Below are positions 20,060-28,251 of a DNA stretch of 64,000 nucleotides, piece after piece. The notes under the pieces were generated by a model that worked only from the letters and a program-made list of their open reading frames with translations, was not told where the DNA came from and did no database searches. Source of the DNA: Massilia horti. Its GTDB lineage: Bacteria; Pseudomonadota; Gammaproteobacteria; Burkholderiales; Burkholderiaceae_D. The stretch covers positions 31,606-95,605 of the forward strand of contig NZ_SPUM01000031.1 in NCBI RefSeq assembly GCF_004614195.1, read 5' to 3'. The translations under genes and the position numbers were made by a program. Numbering within the stretch: the stretch's first letter is position 1; every line of letters begins with the position of its first letter.

Positions 20060-20590
20060 TCAAATAAACGCAGCGGCCCTGGCCAGGATATGCTGCAAGA
20101 TCTGCAGCAGGATGAGCGCGACCAGCACCGACAAGTCGATGCCGCCGATCGGCGGGATCACGCGGCGAATCGGCCGCAACAGCGGATCGTTGAGCGCATG
20201 GACGAACGGCGCCAGCGGCGCATGCGGATTGATCCAGCTGAACACCGCCTCGATGATCAGCAGGGCAATGAAGCCGTAAATGATCCAGTTCAGCAACCGG
20301 AACACGGCGCCCACGACGATTAGCTCGGCGGACGCGCCGCCAAAATACATGATCGAGTTCGCGATCAGGACGACGAGGAAGGCGCCGATCAGGCTGGCCC
20401 AGTCGAATCCACCCACTCCCGGAATGATGCGCCGGATCGGCTTGACCAGCCAATCGCTCAAGGTGTACGTGAACTGCCCCACGGACATCGGCGGACGCAC
20501 CCGAATCGCCTGCATCCAAAAGCGCAGCAGCAGCACCCCGCCCAGCACACCGGCGACGGTATTGACGATTAACTGAAGAATTCCGAACAC
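20060..20590 (-). CDS. YggT-family membrane protein
   Basis: A 176-residue protein made of two similar halves, each with two hydrophobic spans and a P-[IL]-RR-I-P-x-x-G-G turn (KPIRRIIPGVGG and RPIRRVIPPIGG), the hallmark of the YggT repeat. It is an inner-membrane protein linked in other bacteria to osmotic tolerance or division and envelope functions. The GTG at 20590 is chosen because AGGAG lies 5 bases upstream. The longer frame would start inside the upstream terminator. Confidence 0.88.
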   Translation of the reverse strand: MFGILQLIVNTVAGVLGGVLLLRFWMQAIRVRPPMSVGQFTYTLSDWLVKPIRRIIPGVGGFDWASLIGAFLVVLIANSIMYFGGASAELIVVGAVFRLLNWIIYGFIALLIIEAVFSWINPHAPLAPFVHALNDPLLRPIRRVIPPIGGIDLSVLVALILLQILQHILARAAAFI

Positions 20591-20602
20591 GACGTCTCCT
20601 CT

Positions 20603-20639
20603 AAAAAAAAACCGCTGTGTGACCATATCACACAGCGGT
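20603..20639 (-). terminator. Rho-independent terminator after the histone H1-like gene
   Basis: A perfect 12-bp stem (ACCGCTGTGTGA / TCACACAGCGGT, loop TATGG on the minus strand) is followed by eight T residues. It lies just downstream of the histone-like gene. The T-run abuts the Shine-Dalgarno sequence of the next minus-strand gene (YggT). Confidence 0.92.
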
Positions 20640-20674
20640 ATTTTGCCTTATTCAGGCACAACTAACTACATTAC

Positions 20675-22003
20675 TTACGGGCGGCTGCTGGTCGGAAACG
20701 GCCAGGCGGCTGCCGGCGAAATCACCGTCTTGGCCTGCGGAGCCGGAGCTGCCGGAGCCTGTGCCTGGGCGGGAGCTGCTTCAGGCTTGGCTGCCGCTTC
20801 CGGTTTGGCTTCAGGCTTGGCTGCGGCTTCCGGCTTGGCTGCCTCGGCAGCCTTCGGAGCTGCCGGCTTTTTCGCGGCGGCCTTCTTCACTGCCGGCTTG
20901 GCGGCCGGTGCAGCTGCTGCTGCCGGCTTGGCAGCTTCAGGCTTGGCTTCCGGTTTTGCAGCAGCCGGCTTGGCGGCGGCTTTCTTCACTGCCGGTTTGG
21001 CGGCGGCTTTCGGCGCTGCCTTGGCTGCCGGTTTGGCTGCAGCCTTGGCCGGAGCAGCTACTTTCTTGGCTGCCGGCTTAGCTGCGGCCTTGGCCGGAGC
21101 TGCTGCTTTTTTAGCTGCCGGTTTGGCTGCGGCCTTGGCCGGAGCTGCTGCTTTCTTGGCTGCCGGTTTGGTAGCGGCTGCCTTTGCGGCGGGCTTGGCG
21201 GCTGCCTTCTTCGCTGCCGGTGCGGCTGCTTTCTTGGCTGCCGGTTTTGCGGCTACTTTGGTTGCGGCTGCTTTTTTGGCTGCCGGCTTGGCGGCTGCCT
21301 TGGTTACTGCCTTCTTAGCTGCCGGCTTGGCTGCTGCTTTTTTAGCTGCCGGCTTGGCTGCTGCCTTTTTAGCTGCGGGCTTGGCGGCTGCCTTGGTGGC
21401 TGCTGCCTTTTTAGCTGCCGGCTTGGCGGCTGCCTTGGTTACTGCCTTTTTAGCTGCCGGCTTGGCGGCTGCCTTGGTTGCTGCTTTTTTGGCTGCCGGT
21501 TTTGCGACGGCCTTGGTAGCTGCGGCTTTCTTGGCTGCCGGCTTGGCGGCTGCCTTGGTCACTGCTTTCTTGGCTGCCGGCTTGGCGGCTGCCTTGGTTG
21601 CTGCGGCTTTCTTCGCTGCCGGCTTGGCTGCTGCCTTGGCGACTACTGCTTTCTTTGCTGCCGGCTTGGCTGCTGCCTTGGTTACTACCGCTTTCTTCGC
21701 TGCCGGTTTGGCCGCTGCCTTGGTAGCTGCTGCTTTTGCTACCGGCTTGGCTGCTGCCTTCTTGGCTGCCGGCTTGGCGGCAACTTTGGTTGCTGCGGCC
21801 TTGGTTGCGGTTGCCTTCTTCGCTGCCGGCTTGGCGGCTGCCTTCACTGCCGATTTGGCGGCGGCCTTCGCTGCCGGCGTGGCGGCCTTGGCTGCCGGTT
21901 TGGCGGCTACCGCTTTCTTGGCGGTCGGTTTAACTGCTGCGGCTGCCTTCGCGGCCGGTTTTGCAGCAGGTTTTGCTGCTGGTTTCTTAGCGGCTGTTGC
22001 CAT
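20675..22003 (-). CDS. Histone H1-like Ala/Lys-rich DNA-binding protein
   Basis: A 442-residue protein made almost wholly of short tandem repeats around AKPAAKKA(A/V)(T)KAA, with lysine, alanine and proline dominating. This is the composition of eukaryotic H1 tails and of bacterial H1-like nucleoid proteins such as Bordetella BpH1 or AlgP. The last about 20 residues differ (VISPAAAWPFPTSSRP). It has no globular domain. It is probably a nucleoid-associated protein. The start is preceded by AAGGAGAAC. The repeat array is prone to length variation. A strong terminator follows. Confidence 0.88.
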   Translation of the reverse strand: MATAAKKPAAKPAAKPAAKAAAAVKPTAKKAVAAKPAAKAATPAAKAAAKSAVKAAAKPAAKKATATKAAATKVAAKPAAKKAAAKPVAKAAATKAAAKPAAKKAVVTKAAAKPAAKKAVVAKAAAKPAAKKAAATKAAAKPAAKKAVTKAAAKPAAKKAAATKAVAKPAAKKAATKAAAKPAAKKAVTKAAAKPAAKKAAATKAAAKPAAKKAAAKPAAKKAAAKPAAKKAVTKAAAKPAAKKAAATKVAAKPAAKKAAAPAAKKAAAKPAAKAAATKPAAKKAAAPAKAAAKPAAKKAAAPAKAAAKPAAKKVAAPAKAAAKPAAKAAPKAAAKPAVKKAAAKPAAAKPEAKPEAAKPAAAAAPAAKPAVKKAAAKKPAAPKAAEAAKPEAAAKPEAKPEAAAKPEAAPAQAQAPAAPAPQAKTVISPAAAWPFPTSSRP

Positions 22004-22254
22004 TTTTGTTCTCCTTCATCTGCGATGAGAAAAATACGCTTCAAGGTTTAAACCCGTCCAACCCTCCGGGGTCAGGCGAATTATTCATCGGCACAAACGC
22101 TTTCAATTATTTGCGCTAATGAATTCGGCACCAGCTGAACTGCTGCAACTCCTCACGATTGCAGCACTTCAGCCATCGTCGTCGAGAACGCCAAACGACG
22201 GATCGGTTGGTACAAGTGCGCAGCTCAATCGCGGCCCGGCCGCCAAAGCGAAAA

Positions 22255-22304
22255 GAAAAAGCCGCCGTGCCTGAGCCTGGTCAGGCAGTGCGGCTTGTTT
22301 TTTT
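22255..22304. terminator. Bidirectional terminator-like hairpin
   Basis: The stem GCCGCCGTGCCTGA / TCAGGCAGTGCGGC has two mismatches. A T-rich run follows on the plus strand and an A-rich run precedes it, so it could act in both directions. No gene now ends beside it. Confidence 0.55.
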
Positions 22305-22570
22305 CGCGAGGCTTTCGTGCATACTGATTGAATCAGCGTCCCATTTTTTCGATCGATTTGCCGCGGTGAAAACGTTCGAAAAAACGCAACGTTCACACTT
22401 TGACAAATTCAATCACGTAAAGTACACGAAAACCTTGTCAACGCGCAACTGGCGCACGTTATTTTCACGCAGACGTTGCGCATTCGAGGACGAAACCGCC
22501 CTGTTTTTGTCGAATTCATCGTTCGATGCGTTGTTTTGCGAGACGGCTTGCGTGCGCATCGGAAAACAAA

Positions 22571-22600
22571 AAGCCCCGCAGGTTTAAGCCTGCGAGGCTT
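22571..22600 (-). terminator. Terminator matching that of nrdB (left copy)
   Basis: The hairpin AAGCCTCGCAGG / CCTGCGGGGCTT is followed by a T-rich run on the minus strand. Its 3' part and flank (GAAA.CAAAAAGCCCCGCAGG on the plus strand) match the terminator after intact nrdB near 31651-31671. It terminates the GH88 operon. Confidence 0.75.
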
Positions 22601-22631
22601 GATGTTTGCTGCGATGTTGATGTGGTCGGCG

Positions 22632-22682
22632 TCAGTCCCCGTTCATCTCGAAGAAGAAACGCTCCTTCTTCAGGTCGATCAT
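22632..22682 (-). pseudogene. Degenerate copy of the nrdB 3' end
   Basis: The minus strand reads a 16-codon frame [16 protein letters not shown] followed by TGA. This is the last part of NrdB ([12 protein letters not shown]... ending NWD-stop) with about 11 codons missing from the middle. At DNA level 34 of 36 bases (22647-22682) match nrdB 31758-31793, and the stop-codon region also matches. The ATG overlaps the GH88 stop codon (ATGA), so it may be translated. It looks like the leftover of the original nrdB tail after an insertion. Confidence 0.75.
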
Positions 22683-23875
22683 CCCTTTGCCAGTTTCGCC
22701 TTGTAGCGCAGCAGGGCTTCGAGGAAGTAGTAATCGCCGTAGTTAAGCGGCACGTCGATCTCGCTGTTGGCCGGTTTGTGTCCGGTCGCGTGCTTGAGCA
22801 GAAAGCCGCCGTTCTCGCCCGGATGCGCCAGGTACTGCGGCGAGGACAGGCTGCGCAGCTGCTGTTCGGCGAATTCGACGTAGCGCTTGCCCAGCGCGGG
22901 CTCGACGTAGTCGCTCAGCTCGAGCAGCGCGCTTGCCATGATCGCCGCGGCCGACGAGTCGCGCGGCGCATTCGGGATGTCCGGAGCATCGAAGTCCCAG
23001 TACGGCACTTTATCGGCCGGCATGCGCGGGTGCTGCATGATGAAGCCGGCGATTTTCTGCGCGTGCTGCAGGTACTCGGGCTTCTTCGCCTCGCGGTACA
23101 TCATCGTGTAGCCGTACAGGCCCCAGGCCTGGCCGCGCGCCCAGGCCGAGCCGTCCGCATAGCCCTGGTGCGTCACCTTCGAGCGCACCTTGCCGTCCGC
23201 CGGATCGTAGTCGACCACGTGGAAGCTCGACCCGTCCGGACGGAAATGGTTGCGCAGGGAGGTGTCGGCATGGGCGATGGCGACCTCGCGGTAGTACGGG
23301 TCGCCGGAGGCGCGCGCCGCCCACATCAGCAGCTCGAGGTTCATCATGTTGTCGATGATGACCGGGTAGGTCCAGTCGCGGTCGGCGCGCACGTTCCACG
23401 ACTGGATGCTGCCGACCTTCGGGTTGAACCGGGTCACCAGCGTGGTGGCGCCGGCCAGCAGCACATCGCGGTAGCTGGCGTCGGCACCCAGCCGCAGCCC
23501 GTTGCCGAAGCTGCTGTTGAGCATGAAGCCTACGTCATGGTTGGACTTGTCGAACTTGGCACGCTCGACTTCCTTCGTGTAGCGCACGGCCGCGGCGCGC
23601 CACTTCTGGTCGCCGGTCGCTTCCAGCAGATACCACAGCGTCCCCGGGAAGAAGCCGCTGGTCCAGTCGCGCACGCCGACCAATTTGACCTGGCCCTGAT
23701 CGAGCGTACGGGGAAAGCCCGGCTTGTCCTTGATCGCATCCAGCAAATCGCTGTACTGGCGGGTGGCGATGTCGAAATCGGTTCGGATGACATCGGCCAT
23801 CGGCTGCGCGGCCTGCAGCTGGGCGGCGCCAAGCATCAAAGCCAGGGCGCAAACGAGGTGCTTCATGTTCTTCAT
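22679..23875 (-). CDS. GH88 unsaturated glucuronyl hydrolase, exported
   Basis: A 398-residue (alpha/alpha)6-barrel enzyme. The family hydrates the 4,5-unsaturated uronic acid left by polysaccharide lyases, releasing it from oligosaccharides. A signal peptide is clear (residues 1-23, ending LQAAQ). The two expected catalytic Asp residues are visible as Asp114 in SNHDVGFMLNSSFGNG and Asp175 in TYPVIIDNMMNLELL. Their 61-residue spacing equals that of the characterised Bacillus enzyme. The start at 23875 follows GAGAGAG. It lies downstream of the uronate dehydrogenase gene by about 50 bp and ends exactly at the nrdB-tail remnant. Confidence 0.92.
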   Translation of the reverse strand: MKNMKHLVCALALMLGAAQLQAAQPMADVIRTDFDIATRQYSDLLDAIKDKPGFPRTLDQGQVKLVGVRDWTSGFFPGTLWYLLEATGDQKWRAAAVRYTKEVERAKFDKSNHDVGFMLNSSFGNGLRLGADASYRDVLLAGATTLVTRFNPKVGSIQSWNVRADRDWTYPVIIDNMMNLELLMWAARASGDPYYREVAIAHADTSLRNHFRPDGSSFHVVDYDPADGKVRSKVTHQGYADGSAWARGQAWGLYGYTMMYREAKKPEYLQHAQKIAGFIMQHPRMPADKVPYWDFDAPDIPNAPRDSSAAAIMASALLELSDYVEPALGKRYVEFAEQQLRSLSSPQYLAHPGENGGFLLKHATGHKPANSEIDVPLNYGDYYFLEALLRYKAKLAKG

Positions 23876-23926
23876 GGGGACTCTCTCAGGTCGGAAGTTC
23901 ATCGGCGGCCACCGGGGCCGCCACGT

Positions 23927-24745
23927 TCAGTACATCGGGCCGGCGGTGACGAACGGGCCGCCCATGTAATAAGTGGCCGGGTCGCCGTCGTCCGGGCGCT
24001 CAGCGGTATCCGGGAACAGGTGCTTGAACTGGCGCGAGCTGTCCTTCGGCCTGAAGCCGAGGTGGGCGGCCTTGCGGTTGTCCCACCAGCTGGCGTCGTT
24101 GTCGGACGTGCCGAATACGATAGTGTGCCCGACGCGCGGCGCGAACAGCGCGCAGCGCACCAGTTCGGTCAGGTCGTCGTAGCTGAGCCAGGTGGTCATC
24201 ATGCGCGCGTTCTTCGGCTCGGGGAACGACGAGCCGATGCGCACGCACACCGTTTCGATGCCGAAGCGGTCGTAATAGTAGCGCGACAGCGCCTCGCCGA
24301 AGCATTTGCTCAGGCCGTAAAAGCCGTCGGGGCGCAGCGGCGCGTCGGCGTCGATCACGTCGGTGGTGCGGTAAAAGCCAGTGGCATGGTTCGAGCTGGC
24401 GTAGACCACGCGCTTCACGCCCGCCTTGTGCGCAGCCTCATACAGGTTGTGCAAGCCAAGGATGTTCGCCTGCATGATCGGCACGAACTTGTCTTCGACC
24501 GAGATGCCGCCGAAGTGAAGCACCGCGTCCACGCCCTGCAGCAGTTCGAGCATCGACGCGTTGTCGGCCAGGTCGCAGCACATGACTTCTTCCCCGTCCC
24601 CGGCGGGACCCACGTCGCGCAAGTCGGACAGGCGCAGGATGTCGGTCCACGGTTTGGCGCGCTCGCGCAGCACTTTGCCAAGGCCGCCGCCAGCGCCGGT
24701 CAGCAGCAGGCGGCCGAATTTCTTTTGAACAGAAGGTTGGGTCAT
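23927..24745 (-). CDS. udh: NAD-dependent uronate dehydrogenase
   Basis: A 272-residue short-chain dehydrogenase/epimerase-fold enzyme. It has the NAD-binding loop LLLTGAGGGLGKVLRER, CDLADNASM, VVYASSNHATGFY and an active-site YxxxK in FYGLSKCFGE. This set matches uronate dehydrogenases, which oxidise D-glucuronate or D-galacturonate to aldarolactones. The start at 24745 removes a long non-homologous leader. It is the first gene of the minus-strand operon with GH88 and is divergent from the TonB-dependent receptor gene. It would process the monomer released by GH88. Confidence 0.88.
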   Translation of the reverse strand: MTQPSVQKKFGRLLLTGAGGGLGKVLRERAKPWTDILRLSDLRDVGPAGDGEEVMCCDLADNASMLELLQGVDAVLHFGGISVEDKFVPIMQANILGLHNLYEAAHKAGVKRVVYASSNHATGFYRTTDVIDADAPLRPDGFYGLSKCFGEALSRYYYDRFGIETVCVRIGSSFPEPKNARMMTTWLSYDDLTELVRCALFAPRVGHTIVFGTSDNDASWWDNRKAAHLGFRPKDSSRQFKHLFPDTAERPDDGDPATYYMGGPFVTAGPMY

Positions 24746-24823
24746 ATCGCTTCGATGAAAGTAGCAGGTGAATGTGTGCGCGGCGGTCCCGCACGGCGGC
24801 AGAACCGGGGTGCGCACTCTGAA

Positions 24824-24836
24824 TAAACGTTTAACT
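24824..24836 (-). promoter_or_regulatory. LacI-type operator-like site A
   Basis: A perfect palindrome TAAACGTTTA. Read on the minus strand it is AGTTAAACGTTTA, with the central CG typical of LacI/GalR-family operators. It lies about 80 bases upstream of the udh start and shares AGTTAAACG with site B, in the same orientation relative to its own gene. Confidence 0.5.
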
Positions 24837-25053
24837 CAGAAGCATGGTAGCTTTTAAAAATGCCGCAGGTCAACCCAGAAAATCGCCCGGTCTGGCGGCA
24901 AAGTTCATCCTTCACTCTCGTCTTTACCAGACGCGATGCCCCAGCATGCCATGCTGTCGGCCGGATACAGAACGCAGGGTGTCGGCAGTTAGTGCAAAAT
25001 AGCAACACCGCTTTCCATATCGCTTTACCAATTAAAAAAGGCTCCATACAATA

Positions 25054-25067
25054 AGTTAAACGATTTA
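25054..25067 (+). promoter_or_regulatory. LacI-type operator-like site B
   Basis: AGTTAAACGATTTA on the plus strand is a near-palindrome around CG. It is about 75 bases upstream of the receptor start codon and mirrors site A. No LacI-family gene is in the window. Confidence 0.5.
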
Positions 25068-25140
25068 CCTGCAGCGTACCCGCATGCCAGGTAGTCGGCA
25101 AGAAGCCGCGCAGCGGCGACCAACAATTGACGGAGACCAA

Positions 25141-28100
25141 ATGCAACAGTTCCCACGCCGCAGTGCCCGGCATATCCCCCTTCGCCCCTTGAGCGCAGCC
25201 ATCGCCCTGGCCATGTTCGGCCTCGCCGGCGCGGCCCAGGCGCAGTCCACCGCGGCCCAGGACGCGGCAGCGTCCGGCAGCGCGCCGGCACAGGCTGACG
25301 CCGACGCGCCGGTGGCGGTCGCCACGACGCCGTCGGTGATCGTGACCGGCATCCGCCAGTCCTACGCCGACGCCGTCAACATGAAGCGCGACACGCTGGA
25401 AATCACGGACAGCATCTCCTCCGACGGCCTGGGACGCTTCCCCGACCTGAACGTGGGCGAGGCGATCCAGCGCATTCCGGGCGTGCAGATCAACCGCGAA
25501 GCTGGCAATCGCGACGCGACCATCAACCTGCGCGGCCTGCCCGGCACCTTCGCGCTGACCACCATCAACGGCATGTCGTTCGCGCAGCCGGTGCTCAATG
25601 GCTCGACGCCGCTGGGCGCCTTCAACTCCGACATCTTCAGCGCGGTCACCGTCATCAAAAGCCCGACGGCAGCGGAACAGCCCGGCGGCCTCTCCGGCAA
25701 CATCGACCTGAAGTTCCAGCCCGCCCTCTCGCGCAAGGACGGCGGCGCTGCCGAATTGGGCGTCGAGTACGACGAACTGGGCAAGCTCACCACGCCAAAC
25801 GGTTCGATCTCGTTCAACAAGCACTTCAGCCGCGACCTGGCGGTGTTCGGGGTGTACGCGTACAAGAAGGAGAAGTTCCGCCGCGATTCGACCCAGATCC
25901 AGGATTACGACACGCTGACGGCGGGCAACCTCGGGCTCACCTCGGCCCAGTTCGATGCCCTCTATCCCAAATCGACTTATCCGACCGGGATCCAGTTCCC
26001 GGGCCAGATCCGCCAGACCGTCAAGGCCAACGAGGGCGGCACGCATAGCGCATCCGGCGGCATCGGCTGGCGCCCGAACCGGCAGACCCAGTTGAGCCTG
26101 ACCGGCTATGCCAGCCAGCGCAAGCTGGACGCGTCGAATCAGTACCTGCAATACGTCGACCCGACCGGCAGCTCGAAACTGTCGAACCTGGGCCAGCCGT
26201 ATTTCATCGAGGAGACCGATGCCAATGGCAAGGTCCAGAAAAACGCCTACATCAACTCCTTCGACTACACCAACGCCTCGATCACCGATTCGCTCCGCTC
26301 GGCTCCGCTGCTGCAGAAAACCGGCGGCCTGACCGCGCGCGCCGAATGGGATCTCGAGGACTGGACCCTGGCCGCGGACCTGCACGGCTCGCGCGCCGAG
26401 AACCGCCAGGACCAGCTCTCGATCGACATCGTCCAGACCGCGCGCACCGGCTCGGCCACCAACGGCACCTCGGGAAGCTACTATTCGGGCGGTTCCAACC
26501 TGGCCGACTCGGTGCTGAAGCTGGTCACGCCAAACGCCAGCCATATCAACCCCGGTCCGTACGACCAGCGCGTCGGCACCTCGGTCACCCAGGCGCGCAA
26601 TAACAACAACGACCGCTTCGGCGTCACCGGCACCAACGGGCGCGCACAGACCAGCGTCACCGTAGGCCAGGTGTCGGCCGAGCGCACCTTCGCGGACGGC
26701 TTCTTCAAGTCGGTCAAGATGGGCGCGCGCGCGGAAAACAACGAGTTCGTATCGACCGGCACCCGCAACACGGCCCAGGGCATCAAGTTTGACGCCATCA
26801 CCTCGGATCTGGCCATCGCCAATCCCTACGTCCCGACCTTTGCCAACGGCTACATCCCCGGCTACAGCCCGAACTGGATCGCAGTCGACATCCCGGCGGT
26901 CCTGAAGGCGGTCACTCCGGTGACGCTGCTGCCTGGCCAGACGCTGACCCCGTACGGCCTGGTCAACAACGATGCCGACCCGGGCTTCTCGTCATATAAC
27001 TTCTCGGTCAAGAACAAGATCGCGTCGGCCTACGTGGCGGGCATCTTCAGGACCAGCCTGTTCGGCCTGACAGTGCGCGGCAACATGGGCGGCCGCTTCG
27101 AGCATACCGACGAAACCGTGGAATCCGTCGACACCTCCAATCAGACCGTCAAGATCCCGGGCGGCACCAAGGTGGTGACCACCCGCACCCCGCGCGAATT
27201 CCATCAGTCGTACCACAACTTCCTGCCTTCGATCGTCACCCGTGTCGACCTGAACAAGCAACTGACGGTGCGTGCGGCCGCCTACAACACCTTCGTGCGT
27301 CCGCAACCGCGCGAGATCACGCCTGCCACCGTGGTGACCGAGCCGGCGGAAGGCAGCACCACGCCGACCTACAGCGTGCTGCTCGGCAGCGCCGACCTCA
27401 AGCCGTACACCGCGCATTCGTTCGACCTGGCGCTGGAGTGGTACAACCGGCCAAGTGGCCTGGTTGCACTGACACTCTTCCGCAAGAACGTGGAAGGCAT
27501 CGTCGGCGCCGTGCGCGACCCGAACAAGCTGTGCCCGGCGGACGCCAACTGGCTCGGCCTGGGCAACTTGCACATCGTCGGCAACCAGTGCTACAGCGAC
27601 ATCATGGTGAACGTGGGCACCCAAGCCGCTCCGTTGATGCAGGCGGCCAAGGTGAATATCAGCGGCGTGGCCAACCAGCAGGCGATCAGCGTCAAGGGCG
27701 TGGAATTCAACGTCCAGCAAAACCTGGACTTCCTGCCGGCGCCCTTCAATAACCTGGGCGGCGCGTTCAACTATGCCTACACCACCATCGACGGCAAGAA
27801 CGACGATGGCACGCAGGCGACCCTGCCCGGCGTCTCGAAGAACAACTACAACCTGATCGCGTACTACGAGACCAAGAAGTGGGGCGTGCGCACCGTCTAT
27901 AACTACCGCAGCGACTACGACCTGGCCGCCGGCGGCACCTTCAACGGCGCGGCCCGTACCGTGAAAGGACGCGGGCAGCTCGATTTCTCGGCCAGCTACT
28001 CGTTTGAAGGCGGCTACAAGATCTCGTTCAACGCGTTCAATATGACCAATGCAGTGCGCGAGGAGTACGAGAACGACCCGATGAAGCCGCGCCGCCTGGA

Positions 28101-28146
28101 CGTGGACGGCCGCACCTTCCAGGTCAAGATGAGCAAAAGGTTCTGA
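25141..28146 (+). CDS. TonB-dependent outer-membrane receptor
   Basis: A 1001-residue receptor. Signal peptide at residues 1-34 (ends AGAAQAQ), then an Ala-rich linker, the plug domain with VIVTGIRQSYADAVNMKRD, DGLGRFPDLNVGEAIQRIPG and INLRGLPGTFALTTING, and a long beta-barrel ending in FQVKMSKRF (terminal Phe, as in outer-membrane proteins). The plug pattern is that of the glycan-type receptors of Xanthomonas/Caulobacter. GGAGA precedes the start. With the lyase and glycosidases around it, it is inferred to import oligosaccharides. It is the first gene of the plus-strand operon. Confidence 0.93.
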   Translation: MQQFPRRSARHIPLRPLSAAIALAMFGLAGAAQAQSTAAQDAAASGSAPAQADADAPVAVATTPSVIVTGIRQSYADAVNMKRDTLEITDSISSDGLGRFPDLNVGEAIQRIPGVQINREAGNRDATINLRGLPGTFALTTINGMSFAQPVLNGSTPLGAFNSDIFSAVTVIKSPTAAEQPGGLSGNIDLKFQPALSRKDGGAAELGVEYDELGKLTTPNGSISFNKHFSRDLAVFGVYAYKKEKFRRDSTQIQDYDTLTAGNLGLTSAQFDALYPKSTYPTGIQFPGQIRQTVKANEGGTHSASGGIGWRPNRQTQLSLTGYASQRKLDASNQYLQYVDPTGSSKLSNLGQPYFIEETDANGKVQKNAYINSFDYTNASITDSLRSAPLLQKTGGLTARAEWDLEDWTLAADLHGSRAENRQDQLSIDIVQTARTGSATNGTSGSYYSGGSNLADSVLKLVTPNASHINPGPYDQRVGTSVTQARNNNNDRFGVTGTNGRAQTSVTVGQVSAERTFADGFFKSVKMGARAENNEFVSTGTRNTAQGIKFDAITSDLAIANPYVPTFANGYIPGYSPNWIAVDIPAVLKAVTPVTLLPGQTLTPYGLVNNDADPGFSSYNFSVKNKIASAYVAGIFRTSLFGLTVRGNMGGRFEHTDETVESVDTSNQTVKIPGGTKVVTTRTPREFHQSYHNFLPSIVTRVDLNKQLTVRAAAYNTFVRPQPREITPATVVTEPAEGSTTPTYSVLLGSADLKPYTAHSFDLALEWYNRPSGLVALTLFRKNVEGIVGAVRDPNKLCPADANWLGLGNLHIVGNQCYSDIMVNVGTQAAPLMQAAKVNISGVANQQAISVKGVEFNVQQNLDFLPAPFNNLGGAFNYAYTTIDGKNDDGTQATLPGVSKNNYNLIAYYETKKWGVRTVYNYRSDYDLAAGGTFNGAARTVKGRGQLDFSASYSFEGGYKISFNAFNMTNAVREEYENDPMKPRRLDVDGRTFQVKMSKRF

Positions 28147-28154
28147 TGGTGGCC

Positions 28155-28177
28155 GGGGGCGCGTGAAAGCCCCCTTT
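28155..28177 (+). terminator. Possible weak hairpin after the receptor gene
   Basis: GGGGGC pairs with GCCCCC across an 8-base loop and is followed by TTT. It could reduce read-through into the lyase gene. It is short, so this is tentative. Confidence 0.35.
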
Positions 28178-28251
28178 CGCGCAACGCCGTCCTGCCTTTG
28201 GCACTCGTGACGGACAAAGCGGTTTTTAGAAGATAGATGAAGGAGATGACC

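Larger units (their letters stand above)
22004..22646. other. Gene-poor interval upstream of the histone H1-like gene
   Basis: No convincing gene. It contains the Shine-Dalgarno region of the histone-like gene, a bidirectional terminator-like hairpin (22261-22294), an AT-richer stretch (about 22320-22560) and a hairpin matching the nrdB terminator. One plus-strand frame (22159-22587) lacks protein-like character and was rejected. Confidence 0.6.
24746..25140. other. Divergent control region of the polysaccharide locus
   Basis: 395 bases separate the start codons of udh (minus) and the TonB-dependent receptor (plus). I see two operator-like palindromes near either end and AT-rich stretches (25001-25070) suitable for promoters. 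A 64-codon plus-strand frame at 24860 has no ribosome-binding site or family resemblance and is not called. Confidence 0.6.

Noticed and set aside
20619..22028. 469-codon Ala/Gly/Leu-rich frame antisense to the histone-like gene
   Set aside because: It is the complement of the lysine/alanine codon repeats; the minus-strand frame has a good ribosome-binding site and a terminator.
22159..22587. 142-codon plus-strand frame
   Set aside because: Unusual composition, no ribosome-binding site, crosses two terminator hairpins.
24860..25054. 64-codon plus-strand frame in the divergent control region
   Set aside because: No ribosome-binding site, and it ends just at an operator-like site; more likely non-coding.
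24742..26544. 600-codon open frame antisense to the receptor gene
   Set aside because: Codon composition and lack of recognisable motifs show a high-GC shadow of the TonB receptor; no ribosome-binding site.
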